The notes: generated by a model not told the origin, from the sequence alone. DNA of 64,000 nucleotides from an uncultured Lachnospiraceae bacterium (GCA_910585075.1 CAJUED010000016.1:6331-70330); one strand, 5' to 3'. Positions 35,490 to 43,610 are shown, numbered from the stretch's first letter. Made by a program: numbers and translations.

Positions 35490-36893
35490 TCACGTTCTAA
35501 TTGCTTTTTTTATGTTCTGTTTTTTCCTCTCGTTCAGCTTTTCGTACAGCTCGATTTCTTCCGGGCTAAAGCCCTCGTAAACAATCTGTTCCAAATCACA
35601 CAGGGCAAAGAGCATTTCCGACAAAATGGTTTCCGCCTCCTGGGTTACCACATATTCCTTAAGCCTCGTCTTTCTTTGAAGCGCTATACTTCTTTCATCC
35701 GGAGATTTTCCTTTGCTCTTTTCTTTCACTTTTTCTTTATTTTTACCCTTGGTCTTTACAGCATCCTTTTCCTGTACCTTAACCGCAATCATTTCCTTTG
35801 CAAGAAGCCTTTGAACCGCCGCAGACAGACTTCTTCCGGAAATATTTAAAATATCCGCCATCTCTTTGTAAGTGCAGCTCTCGTGAAACTGACTTAAATA
35901 GTACAGCAGTTTCACATCCACCACGGTAAGCTCGTTTCTAATTGCCACAATATCCAGCAACTTTTCCTGCAGTTTCCTCTCCCTGTAGCTGTCAAAAAAG
36001 ATGCCTTCTCCCTCCTGGGCGCCTTCGCTTACGCTGGTCCGCTCATCCCCCAGCCTGTAATTGCCCTGAAGGCTTAAGGGCGACACCATCCCGTCCCCGG
36101 CAGCGTCAAACAAAAAGCGGTATACCTGTCCCCGTCTTTTCTCATAGTCCTTATCATCAAAAACATCCTTGTAGAAATCATTATAACAGGCAAATACCGT
36201 GCGCTTCATTTGAATGGTCTTTTTCATGCTGATGCCCTGAGAAACCAGAGAGCCTTTTGTCTTCACATAGTAATATACCGGAAATTTCAGCGCATAAATG
36301 CTCCGGGCATGACGGACATATTCCAGATTAAATAGGAAATCCTCGCACCAGCTGATGGAGTTGTCCATTTTTAGCTGATACTTTTCTATAATAGAGCGCC
36401 TGTAAAATTTGTTCCATAAAACCCCATAATAAAAGTCCGCCGGTTTCTCCATCATTTTCACCGCATAACCGGCCCTATCCATGAGGCCTTCCTCCTCAAT
36501 GTCGCCCTTCTGGGAAACCCGCTCTCCAACCACCCTGTAAAAATCCGCGATTATCATATCGCACTGATACTCTGCGGCCGCCCTCATGAAAAATTCCGTG
36601 GCCTCCCGGGTAATCCAGTCGTCACAGTCCACAAACTGCAGATATTCGCCCCTGGCCATGGCGATTCCCTGATTGCGCGTATCGGAAACCCCTGTGTTAT
36701 CCTTGTGCACCACCCGGATGCGCCCATCCTTTTCCCCATAGCTATCGCAAATGGCTCCGGATGAGTCCGTGCTTCCGTCATCCAATAAAATCAGCTCAAA
36801 ATCCTTATATGTCTGGCCTAAAATACTGGTAATACATCTGTCAATTGATTTCTCCCCATTGTAAACCGGAACAATAATACTTACCAATGACAT
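35490..36893 (-). CDS. Family 2 glycosyltransferase fused to a MarR-like DNA-binding domain
   Basis: 467 residues with two parts. Residues 1-about 280 are a GT2 glycosyltransferase: VSIIVPVYNGEKSIDRCITSIL, LLDDGSTDSSGAICD, DNTGVSDTRNQGI, and the metal-binding FVDCDDW. Residues 326-467 form a MarR-type winged helix domain: DVKLLYYLSQF, YKEMADILNISGRSLSAAVQRL for the recognition helices, a wing widened by a Lys-rich run (about 375-405), then YVVTQEAETILSEML and a dimerisation helix ending YEGFSPEEIELYEKLNERK. The start at 36893 has GGAGA upstream. No stop or frameshift separates the two halves. The partner in the operon is an AI-2E transporter. The role is unknown; a transferase that also controls transcription is possible. 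Confidence 0.85.
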   Translation of the reverse strand: MSLVSIIVPVYNGEKSIDRCITSILGQTYKDFELILLDDGSTDSSGAICDSYGEKDGRIRVVHKDNTGVSDTRNQGIAMARGEYLQFVDCDDWITREATEFFMRAAAEYQCDMIIADFYRVVGERVSQKGDIEEEGLMDRAGYAVKMMEKPADFYYGVLWNKFYRRSIIEKYQLKMDNSISWCEDFLFNLEYVRHARSIYALKFPVYYYVKTKGSLVSQGISMKKTIQMKRTVFACYNDFYKDVFDDKDYEKRRGQVYRFLFDAAGDGMVSPLSLQGNYRLGDERTSVSEGAQEGEGIFFDSYRERKLQEKLLDIVAIRNELTVVDVKLLYYLSQFHESCTYKEMADILNISGRSLSAAVQRLLAKEMIAVKVQEKDAVKTKGKNKEKVKEKSKGKSPDERSIALQRKTRLKEYVVTQEAETILSEMLFALCDLEQIVYEGFSPEEIELYEKLNERKKQNIKKAIRT

Positions 36894-37174
36894 TTTTGCT
36901 CTCTCCTGTTTTTTCAATTTATTCTGTCATCATTTTAAAGGTTCTGACAACTGAATTGTTATCCGACATACTATCACAAATCACGTTCTCTTTCAAGCGG
37001 AAAGCAGTCCCTTTCTCTTTGTATCATAGCGTCATAAGGTGAGCAGCTGAGAATCTTTATCATTGTTCAACTGTTTTTACCTTTCAAAACCGTTTTTGCT
37101 GAATCCTGTATGTCATTTTTATCTGATTTATGATACAATCCTTTAGAAAAGTATCTATGAGGCGTCCTATTGAA

Positions 37175-37209
37175 TCAAACACTGTCACGCGCCGCGAGAC
37201 AGCTTATTG
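37175..37209 (+). repeat. 35-bp hairpin repeat, copy A2
   Basis: TCAAACACTGTC at the start and CAGCTTATTG at the end; 29/35 identical to the 9357 copy. The differing bases include matched changes in the stem (CTGTC/GACAG). It lies in the 417-base gap 36894-37310, which shows nothing else recognisable apart from A/T-rich promoter-like sequence before the TetR gene. Confidence 0.6.
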
Positions 37210-37310
37210 TATTCCGAGCAGCAACAGGAAAACTGCTTATAAAAAGCCAGGCTACACCCTGAACATAATTTTTCTATTGAAAATAAATGAACGAAAGAAA
37301 GGCTACTGAC

Positions 37311-37955
37311 ATGCCAAACCCTATCAAGCACAATCAGATTTTAGACGCCCTGCAAAGCTTATTGCAGGATAAAGATATTGAGACAATTTCCGTCAGTGAA
37401 ATTGCCCGGGCCGCAGGTATCGGCAAAGGAAGCATTTACTACTACTTTCCCTCCAAGGAAGCGATTTTGGAGGCCTTAATTGAACGGAATTACGAAACGG
37501 CATTAGATACGGCCAAGACTTTGGCAGCGCAGACAGAGGTCTCCCCTTTCGCCCGGATGGCAGCACTTTTTCAGGCCTGCCGGGATTCCTCCCGGGAATT
37601 TATAAAGCAAAATACAAAGGCCGCCGGATTCAGCGCCAAAGATATGCTCCTGCTCCACCAGAAATATTTAAACTACTTAATTACGGAGTTGAAACCGGAG
37701 CTGACACAGATTATTGAACAGGGCATTCACAGCGGCGACATCCATTTTGACCATCCGGCCGCCCTGTCTGAAATTGTATTGATTGTTCTTGCCATAAAGC
37801 TGGACAATTCCCTGCTCCCTTCCTCCCCTGAGGAAATAGAAAGCACCATCACAGGGCTGATTTCCCTGCTGGAAAAGGGAACCGGAAACCCTGCGGGATC
37901 CCTGGATTTTCTTATGGCAGCATCAAAAACCGCCGCGCCTCATAAATCGCCTTAA
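37311..37955 (+). CDS. TetR-family regulator
   Basis: 214 residues. The N-terminal helix-turn-helix (ILDALQSLLQDKDIETISVSEIARAAGIGKGSIYYYFPSKEAILEAL) is textbook TetR. The C-terminal helical ligand domain (about 75-205) is not assignable. The ATG at 37311 lies after AAAGAAAGG. Single gene, no obvious adjacent target; ends before a strong hairpin at 38001-38045. Confidence 0.92.
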   Translation: MPNPIKHNQILDALQSLLQDKDIETISVSEIARAAGIGKGSIYYYFPSKEAILEALIERNYETALDTAKTLAAQTEVSPFARMAALFQACRDSSREFIKQNTKAAGFSAKDMLLLHQKYLNYLITELKPELTQIIEQGIHSGDIHFDHPAALSEIVLIVLAIKLDNSLLPSSPEEIESTITGLISLLEKGTGNPAGSLDFLMAASKTAAPHKSP

Positions 37956-38000
37956 TGATTGCAGATACGCCCCCCTTTATAAAAGGATTATTAATACAAA

Positions 38001-38045
38001 ATATGGCAATCGGCAGGGGAAATCTCCCTTAGCCGATTGCCATAT
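38001..38045. terminator. Hairpin after the TetR gene
   Basis: A 14-bp perfect inverted repeat (arm ATATGGCAATCGGC) encloses a loop with a second small stem (GGGGA/TCCCT). The T-run is weak, so its role as a terminator is likely but not certain. Confidence 0.6.
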
Positions 38046-38123
38046 TTACATTCCTGTATGCGGCAAGTCAGGTTTCATACGCCACCGACCGCATCAGGCT
38101 ATTCATTTCAAAGAACAGAATTT

Positions 38124-38669
38124 TTAATCGAGAGAATTCATGTACTCCATAACCTGTTTTTCCAGTTCTTCCTTTGTCCCATTGTTGATAATATAATAAT
38201 CCGCAATTGCGATAGGACCGCCCTTTTCCAGGTTCTCAATTTCCGCTATATCCCTTCCCGATGCTTCACTTGCGCTTAAAGGGCGCACCGGTCTGTTTTT
38301 CAGCCTCTCATACCTGTCGTTACGGTTGGAAATAATGCAGAGTATCTTTAAATTATCCCCCAGATCATCTTTCAGATATTTATACTCCGACCAGGAGTAC
38401 AAGCCGTCGGCAACTACATTTCCTTTCTCAAGCAGTTCCTTAATCTTAGGAAGCAGCTTGATGGCATATGCCCCCATGCCGAATTTTTCCCGAAGTTCTT
38501 CCCTGACCATCCTCTCGTTATCCGGCGTAATTTCCAGCCCTCTCTCTCTTACGGTATCAAGGGTAACGCCCCCGAAATATACCTTTTCCCAGCCGTTTTC
38601 CACAAATAAATCCGTAGCAACGGATTTTCCTGAACCACACATTCCAACTACTGCAACTACTTTATTCAT
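38124..38669 (-). CDS. P-loop nucleotide kinase, dephospho-CoA-kinase-like
   Basis: 181 residues. Walker A is GMCGSGKS near the N terminus; the family-typical KNRPVRPLSASEASGRDIAEIENLEKGGPIAIADYYIINN lies near the end. This pattern is found in stand-alone AAA_18/DNMP kinases resembling archaeal dephospho-CoA kinases and adenylate kinases, not in CoaE itself. Substrate unknown. AAAGGAGAG precedes the ATG. Confidence 0.82.
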   Translation of the reverse strand: MNKVVAVVGMCGSGKSVATDLFVENGWEKVYFGGVTLDTVRERGLEITPDNERMVREELREKFGMGAYAIKLLPKIKELLEKGNVVADGLYSWSEYKYLKDDLGDNLKILCIISNRNDRYERLKNRPVRPLSASEASGRDIAEIENLEKGGPIAIADYYIINNGTKEELEKQVMEYMNSLD

Positions 38670-38690
38670 TTACTCTTTCTCTCCTTTATT

Positions 38691-38730
38691 CTAAACCCTC
38701 ATGTTTCCAATCGCCCGCAAATTTGGGTGC
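38691..38730. repeat. Dispersed repeat C, copy 2
   Basis: CTAAACCCTCATG at the start and GCAAATTTGGG near the end; 31/40 identical to 18835-18874. It stands 22 bases upstream of the kinase gene. A shorter relative (CCAA....CGCAAATTAGGGT) occurs at 41581-41603 between rpmI and rplT. Confidence 0.4.
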
Positions 38731-38766
38731 AAGCACAAATTCATGTAAGCCTTCCTCTGTAATCGG

Positions 38767-39054
38767 TCAGTCTTCCTTCGGCTTTTTAAGCCTTACCGAA
38801 TCAATATCCTTAACCAATTCGGTCGCCCTCTCTACATCGGCTTCATTGATACGAACCGTAAACATACTTTTTTCTTTCCTTTTTCCTCCTCCAAAAATCC
38901 GTGAAAAAAAAGAACGTTCCTGCCACTCTATAAAATATGATATCCGGTTCTCTAAAAAAAGCTTCTCCAGCCTGTCCTTGCTTTCCATACTGTATCCTCT
39001 GCAAAAGGACACCTCTCTGTTAAATACGATACTGTCAAATGAAAGTGATGCCAT
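38767..39054 (-). CDS. Small conserved-looking protein of unknown function
   Basis: 95 residues, alpha/beta with no membrane segment. SKDRLEKLFLENRISYFIEW and FTVRINEADVERATELV suggest a ferredoxin-like or DUF2007-like fold with paired beta-alpha units; this is weak. GAGG lies upstream of the ATG at 39054. Single gene, no neighbours in operon. Confidence 0.6.
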   Translation of the reverse strand: MASLSFDSIVFNREVSFCRGYSMESKDRLEKLFLENRISYFIEWQERSFFSRIFGGGKRKEKSMFTVRINEADVERATELVKDIDSVRLKKPKED

Positions 39055-39208
39055 ACCAATTCCTCATTTCCGCCCAGCCTGTAAAGCACAGCATTCGATA
39101 TTATTAACCTAATAAATTTCTAAATGTATTATAATTCATCCCCCTCAATTTTTTCAACAAGAAATATTTTTATTTTACAAAAACTTTTGCAGTATATCAA
39201 AAAAATAG

Positions 39209-39237
39209 TTGACAAATTTTCCCCTCAATGCTAATAT
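39209..39237 (+). promoter_or_regulatory. tRNA-Pro promoter
   Basis: Consensus TTGACA (39209-39214), 17 bases, then TAATAT (39232-39237), about 28 bases before the tRNA. Confidence 0.7.
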
Positions 39238-39265
39238 ATTATTCGTGGTTCACAAGTGACCATTT

Positions 39266-39338
39266 CGGGGTGTGGCTCAGGTGGTAGAGCGCTACTTTAG
39301 GGAAGTAGAGGCCGCAAGTTCAAGTCTTGTCACTCCGA
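39266..39338 (+). tRNA. tRNA-Pro with anticodon AGG
   Basis: 73 bases fold as a cloverleaf: acceptor CGGGGTG/CACTCCG with one G-T pair, D arm GCTC/GAGC, anticodon stem CTACT/AGTAG with loop TTAGGGA, T arm GCAAG/CTTGT with loop TTCAAGT. The anticodon at 39299-39301 reads AGG, decoding CCU-type proline codons. C1-G72 and the G37 after the anticodon fit proline identity. The CCA end is not encoded. A34 in a bacterial proline tRNA is unusual. Confidence 0.9.
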
Positions 39339-39346
39339 TTTATAGA

Positions 39347-39386
39347 AACCTGATTAGTACTGATAATAGTGCTCATCAGGTTTTTT
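39347..39386 (+). terminator. tRNA terminator
   Basis: AACCTGAT/ATCAGGTT stem followed by TTTTTT, beginning 9 bases after the tRNA. Confidence 0.9.
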
Positions 39387-39427
39387 GTTTTGATGATTTT
39401 GTAGTCTTATATCACTGCCCGTGAAAG

Positions 39428-39519
39428 AATCGAGCAGGGAAGGTTACTTCCCCTACTCGCCGCGCGGGCCGCCTGTCAGCTCTGCTGACAATCTTCCTCT
39501 GGTGGCCCTGTACATAAAA
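39428..39519 (+). repeat. Structured repeat B, copy 2
   Basis: About 92 bases with the same ends as 33974-34062 (AATCGAGCAGGGAAGG ... GGCCCTGTACATAAAAA). Its inner stem is TGTCAGC-TCT-GCTGACA (7 bp, 3-base loop), replacing the unrelated small stem in copy 1. It lies between the tRNA terminator and the pepD terminator. Confidence 0.65.
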
Positions 39520-39553
39520 AACAGCACCGTGAATATATCACAGTGCCGTTTTT
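39517..39553 (-). terminator. Terminator of pepD
   Basis: AAAAACAGCACCGTGA and its near-complement (39538-39553) form a stem, followed on the minus strand by six T. It starts 19 bases after the pepD stop. Confidence 0.8.
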
Positions 39554-39571
39554 CATCAACGTTTTTCTATT

Positions 39572-41071
39572 TTATAATGCCTCCAGCAAGCTGAGCAGAT
39601 AATGCCATACCCTTTCCGTGGAAGGAATGGAAAGCTTCTCATCCGCCGTATGGATATCTTTCATATCCGGTCCTATGGATACACAGTCAAGTCCCGGTAT
39701 CTTATGCGCCAGCAGGCCGCACTCCACTCCTGCATGGATGGCCTTTACCACAGGTTCCTCGTGATACATTTCCCTGTATATTTCCACCATCTTATCCCGA
39801 AGGGGTGATTCCTTCTTATAAGCCCACCCCGGATAATCGCCGGTCACTTCTGTGTAAGCCCCTGCCAGATGCGCCAGACTTTTTAGTTTCCCAATCAAAG
39901 CCTTCTTGGCGCTTTCTACGGAGCTGCGCACAGATATTCCTATGTTGATTTGTCCTTCTCTCGTATTGAGAAGGCCGGGATTTAAGGATGTCTCCACAAG
40001 CCCCTCCATGGCGCTGCTCATAGCCTGAACCCCGTAAGGGATAGTGTTTAAAAGGCAGATAGCCTTTTTGCTGTCTTCCTCCTCCACCACAAGGTCCTCC
40101 GCAAGTCTGGCGGAAACCACTTCCAGTTTCACATCCCCATCTTTATCGGATAACTCGCTCTTAAACTCCCTGCCCAGCTTTTCACAGCTGTGACGCAAAA
40201 GAGCCGCACACCCCTGCTCGGAAAATTCTCCCTGCATAATCTTATATCTGTTGTCTCCGTTTTCATAGCCGGTAATCAAAATATGCGCTGTGGCATCAGA
40301 AGGAATTGCATTGTCCGCAACGCCTCCCCGGACATCTTTGATGCAGATGTCAAGCCGTTCGGAAAGCTTATAAAGTGTCCTGCCCAAAAGGCAGATGGCA
40401 TTGCCCCTCTCCTTTTTGATTTCTTCCCCGGAGTGGCCGCCCTTTAAACCGCTTATACGAATCTCGCACAAAATTCCCTTCCGTTTCTTCCTCCTGCAGT
40501 CAAGATTTACATTCACTCTTGCACCGCCCGCGCAACCTGAAAGGAAAATCCCTTCTTCTTCCGAATCCAGATTGATCAGCTTCTTTGCTTTAAGCGGCGT
40601 CACATCAAGGGCACGGGCCCCGTCCATTCCCACTTCCTCATCCACTGTGACAACCAGCTCAATCCTTGGATGTTTATACTTATCACCATTCATAAGCGCC
40701 AGCCCGTAGGCCACCGCTATGCCGTCGTCACCGCCAAGACTGGTGCCGTCAGCCATAAGCCAGTCGCCGTCTACCATAAGCTGTAAGCCTTCCTTTGCCA
40801 TGTCTATCGGGCAGTCCGGTTTTTTTACCGCCACCATATCCATATGTCCCTGCAGCATAACGGGCTCATGACTTTCATAACCGGGAGTGGCCTCCTTAAT
40901 GATGATCACATTTCCAACTCCGTCCTGATAATGCTCCAGGTCTCTCTCTCTGGCAAACCTCGCCAGATAACTGCTGATTCCATCCGTATTTCCTGAGCCA
41001 TGGGGAATTGCACATATTTCCTCAAAGAAATAAAACACGTCCCCCGGTTCCAAATTGCTTCGTGCTCTCAT
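39572..41071 (-). CDS. pepD: Aminoacyl-histidine dipeptidase (PepD, M20 family)
   Basis: Cytosolic metallo-dipeptidase of broad specificity including carnosine-type dipeptides. 499 residues. Zinc-binding motifs are visible: GHMDMVA, GGDDGIAVAYGLAL, and VDEEVGMDGA, with a final HTADEKLSI. A dimerisation (lid) domain occupies about 200-390. GGGAGG precedes the ATG. Single-gene unit with its own terminator. Confidence 0.93.
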   Translation of the reverse strand: MRARSNLEPGDVFYFFEEICAIPHGSGNTDGISSYLARFARERDLEHYQDGVGNVIIIKEATPGYESHEPVMLQGHMDMVAVKKPDCPIDMAKEGLQLMVDGDWLMADGTSLGGDDGIAVAYGLALMNGDKYKHPRIELVVTVDEEVGMDGARALDVTPLKAKKLINLDSEEEGIFLSGCAGGARVNVNLDCRRKKRKGILCEIRISGLKGGHSGEEIKKERGNAICLLGRTLYKLSERLDICIKDVRGGVADNAIPSDATAHILITGYENGDNRYKIMQGEFSEQGCAALLRHSCEKLGREFKSELSDKDGDVKLEVVSARLAEDLVVEEEDSKKAICLLNTIPYGVQAMSSAMEGLVETSLNPGLLNTREGQINIGISVRSSVESAKKALIGKLKSLAHLAGAYTEVTGDYPGWAYKKESPLRDKMVEIYREMYHEEPVVKAIHAGVECGLLAHKIPGLDCVSIGPDMKDIHTADEKLSIPSTERVWHYLLSLLEAL

Positions 41072-41097
41072 GCCGTTCCTCCCTAAAATCCTATGCA

Positions 41098-41128
41098 GAA
41101 AAAAGACCTTATCACAAGAATAAGGTCT
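41098..41128 (-). terminator. Terminator of the infC operon
   Basis: AGACCTTAT/ATAAGGTCT stem followed on the minus strand by six to seven T, directly after rplT. Confidence 0.9.
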
Positions 41129-41149
41129 CCGGTTCTTTTGTTAAAATAT

Positions 41150-41506
41150 TTAAGCAAGCTTGCTCTTTGCAAGTTCCGCCAGCACCTTGAAGCCCTCTGC
41201 ATCATTTACTGCCATCTCTGCAAGCATTTTTCTGTTGATTTCAACCTCTGCAAGCTTAAGTCCATACATAAATTTGCTGTAGGATAATCCGTTTAATCTT
41301 GCAGCCGCATTGATACGGGCAATCCAAAGTCTTCTGAACTGACGCTTTCTCTCCTTACGTCCTGCATAAGAAGACGCTAATGCTCTCATTACGGACTGCT
41401 TTGCCACTCTGTACTGCTTGCTCCTTGCTCCTCTGTAGCCCTTTGCAAGCTTTAATACTCTATTGTGTTTTCTTCTGGCATTCATACCGCCTTTAATTCT
41501 TGCCAT
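41150..41506 (-). CDS. rplT: Ribosomal protein L20
   Basis: 118 residues, standard length. The basic N-terminal half (MARIKGGMNARRKHNRVLKL) and RLWIARINAAARLNGLSYSKFMYGL are diagnostic. Third gene of infC-rpmI-rplT; in Firmicutes L20 represses this operon by binding the leader mRNA. Confidence 0.98.
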   Translation of the reverse strand: MARIKGGMNARRKHNRVLKLAKGYRGARSKQYRVAKQSVMRALASSYAGRKERKRQFRRLWIARINAAARLNGLSYSKFMYGLKLAEVEINRKMLAEMAVNDAEGFKVLAELAKSKLA

Positions 41507-41622
41507 ATCTAATCCTCCTTATGACCTATCGATCTCTTAAAAATTTCATTCTTATTCATAATTCACGCCTGTTGCTTCTGCCAACCAAACCGCAAATTAG
41601 GGTAAAATCCACATTTATGTTT

Positions 41623-41820
41623 TTATAAATAAGGTAAAACCTTCTTCATATTCTTAACATTGGTCTGGTCTGTCATAGCAGCCTTTCTCAGATTCCTCTT
41701 TCTCTTAGGCGACTTCTTGGTTAAGATATGGCTCTTGTAAGCTTTACTTCTCTTTAATTTACCTGTTCCTGTAGCTTTAAAACGCTTTGCAGCAGCTCTT
41801 TTTGTTTTCATTTTAGGCAT
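41623..41820 (-). CDS. rpmI: Ribosomal protein L35
   Basis: 65 residues, standard length, very basic: MPKMKTKRAAAKRFKATGTG and HILTKKSPKRKRNLRK. Second gene of infC-rpmI-rplT, preceded by AGGAGG. Confidence 0.98.
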   Translation of the reverse strand: MPKMKTKRAAAKRFKATGTGKLKRSKAYKSHILTKKSPKRKRNLRKAAMTDQTNVKNMKKVLPYL

Positions 41821-41895
41821 AACCGATTCCTCCTGTATATTAATATTTAATTTCTGCCGACAGGCATGTCCCTGTCATTTATTTTAACTGGCAGG

Positions 41896-42402
41896 CTAAC
41901 GCTTTTCAGTTAAAAACATTGTCATACTTCTTCCTTCCACCTTGGGAGCCTTTTCCACAACACATATATCGGAAAGAGCCTGCGCAAAATCATCCAAAAT
42001 ATGCTTGCTGCTTGCCATATGTGCCATTTCACGGCCACGGAATCTGAGCGTAATCTTCACCCGGTCTCCCTTGGAAAGGAATTTTCTCGCCGCATTTATC
42101 TTGGTATTTAAATCATTGGTATCGATATTGGGCGATAAACGGATTTCCTTAATCTCAATCGTTCTCTGCTTTTTCTTTGCTTCTTTTTCCTTACGGGTCT
42201 GCTCATATTTAAATTTCCCGTAATCAACCAGCTTACATACAGGCGGCTTTGCTGTGGGTGCAATCTTTACAAGGTCAACACCGGCTTCCTCTGCCATCTG
42301 TAATGCTTCTCTCGAAGTCATGATGCCTAACTGTTCCCCATTTTCTCCGACAACACGTACTTCTTTATCCCTGATTTGTTCGTTAATGAATAATTCGCTA
42401 AT
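41896..42402 (-). CDS. infC: Translation initiation factor IF-3, ATT start
   Basis: Binds the 30S subunit and controls start-codon choice. N- and C-terminal domains are joined by a lysine-rich linker (YEQTRKEKEAKKKQRTIEIKEIRLSPNID). The frame could be opened further upstream, but the family's N terminus (ISELFINEQIRDKEVRVV) coincides with an ATT codon at 42402-42400, and AGGGAGG lies eight bases before it. ATT/AUU starts are the known autoregulatory feature of infC: IF-3 disfavours its own start. 168 residues from this start. First gene of infC-rpmI-rplT, under the leader at 42467-42690. Confidence 0.93.
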   Translation of the reverse strand: MSELFINEQIRDKEVRVVGENGEQLGIMTSREALQMAEEAGVDLVKIAPTAKPPVCKLVDYGKFKYEQTRKEKEAKKKQRTIEIKEIRLSPNIDTNDLNTKINAARKFLSKGDRVKITLRFRGREMAHMASSKHILDDFAQALSDICVVEKAPKVEGRSMTMFLTEKR

Positions 42403-42431
42403 GGCTGTATCCTCCCTACATAAAACAAAAC

Positions 42432-42466
42432 TCAAATGCCGTTACGCTCTGTGAACCAACTTTTTG
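42432..42466 (+). repeat. 35-bp hairpin repeat, copy A3
   Basis: TCAAATGCC...TTACGCTCTG...CTTTTTG; 27/35 identical to the 9357 copy. It lies within the infC leader, between the attenuator hairpin and the ribosome site. Confidence 0.5.
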
Positions 42467-42690
42467 AAATCAAAAAAGTGGATAGCATAACTATCCACCA
42501 AAATCCAAAGCATATCTTTACACATAACAATAACCAATGTAAAGAAAATCACGGACATCACATTTCACAAACTGTCCGTCTGCCAATTATGGACACCTGT
42601 AAGCCCAATCGCCACAGGGTGAGAGTGGATACTCTGCTTCATCTGACTGCGTTTCCCGCATGCCTATATAGCTTAACACCCGGTATGTGA
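42467..42690 (-). ncRNA. L20-type leader with attenuator of infC-rpmI-rplT
   Basis: About 260 bases of leader precede infC. Reading the minus strand there are stems GGACA..TGTCC (42576-42552) and CACC(C)TGT..ACAGGTG (42625-42598), then a terminator hairpin GTGGATAG-TTATG-CTATCCAC (42498-42478) followed by TTTTTT. Bacillus regulates this operon by L20 binding to its leader and transcription attenuation; the same layout here supports that control. Confidence 0.75.
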
Positions 42691-42725
42691 AATGTCAATA
42701 TTAATTTATTATTTTTTGAAATTAA

Positions 42726-43610
42726 TCACCGCCTGGGATGCGTTCTTGCATATACTTCCCGTATCCTTTTCTGATTCATATTTGCATAAATCTGCGTTGT
42801 AGAGATATCCGCATGTCCCATCATCTCCTGAACACTCTTTAAATCAGCCCCATTTTCCACCAGATGTGCCGCAAAGCAATGCCGCAGTGTATGAGGTGTA
42901 ATATCCGCTTTAATCCCCGCCCTTTTCGCATAAAACTTCAGCAGTTTCCAAAAACCCTGTCTGCTCATAGGCTGGCCGGAGCAGTTTACAAATAAATACT
43001 CCGACTCTCCCTTTGAAACCATACCTTCCCGTGTTCCATCCAGATAACGCATGAGAGCGTTTTTCGCCTCATTGCCAAAAGGAACCACCCTTTCTTTCTC
43101 TCCATCCCGGCAGAGAATATAGCCTACCTGAAGGTTCAAATCCTCCATCTTCAGATTTGTCAGCTCCGTCACTCTGATTCCCGTAGCATACAAAAGCTCC
43201 AGCATAGCCTTGTCCCTGATTTCCTTAGGACTGTCCCCTGATGGCTGCTCAAGCAATCGCACCACTTCCTGGGCGGAAAGAATCTCCGGCATTTTTTTCT
43301 CTATCTTCGGTGCGTGCAGTCCCTCCGCCGCATCCTTATTTACAATTCCTTCCCTATACATATAATGATAAAAAGCTTTTAATGAAGCAATATTCCTTGA
43401 GATAGTTGCCGCGGAAAATTTGTTTTTTTCCAGATACAGCACATAAGAATTTAAGTTCGTGGAAGTAATCTTCCTCACATCGCTGATTCCCTGTTCCTCC
43501 AGATACCGCTTTACCTTTACAAGGTCTCTCTTGTAAGAGAGCATGGTATTTTCCGATGTTTTCCTGACATTATGTAAATAAATGATAAATCCGTTAATCT
43601 CTGTTTCCAT
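42726..43610 (-). CDS. xerD: Tyrosine recombinase XerD-type
   Basis: 294 residues, the length of chromosome-dimer-resolving Xer proteins. An N-terminal SAM-like DNA-binding domain (about 1-90) is followed by the catalytic domain with Arg in ATGIRVTEL, H-x-x-R in HTLRHCFAAHL, the His of MMGHADISTTQIY, and the nucleophile Tyr of that last motif. No integrase partner, attachment site or mobile-element neighbour is seen, and a spore gene follows, so a house-keeping XerD is likeliest. Confidence 0.9.
   Translation of the reverse strand: METEINGFIIYLHNVRKTSENTMLSYKRDLVKVKRYLEEQGISDVRKITSTNLNSYVLYLEKNKFSAATISRNIASLKAFYHYMYREGIVNKDAAEGLHAPKIEKKMPEILSAQEVVRLLEQPSGDSPKEIRDKAMLELLYATGIRVTELTNLKMEDLNLQVGYILCRDGEKERVVPFGNEAKNALMRYLDGTREGMVSKGESEYLFVNCSGQPMSRQGFWKLLKFYAKRAGIKADITPHTLRHCFAAHLVENGADLKSVQEMMGHADISTTQIYANMNQKRIREVYARTHPRR

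Noticed and set aside
42726..43610. Phage or integron integrase
   Set aside because: Length and motifs fit XerD; no attachment sites or mobile genes next to it, and a spore gene follows.
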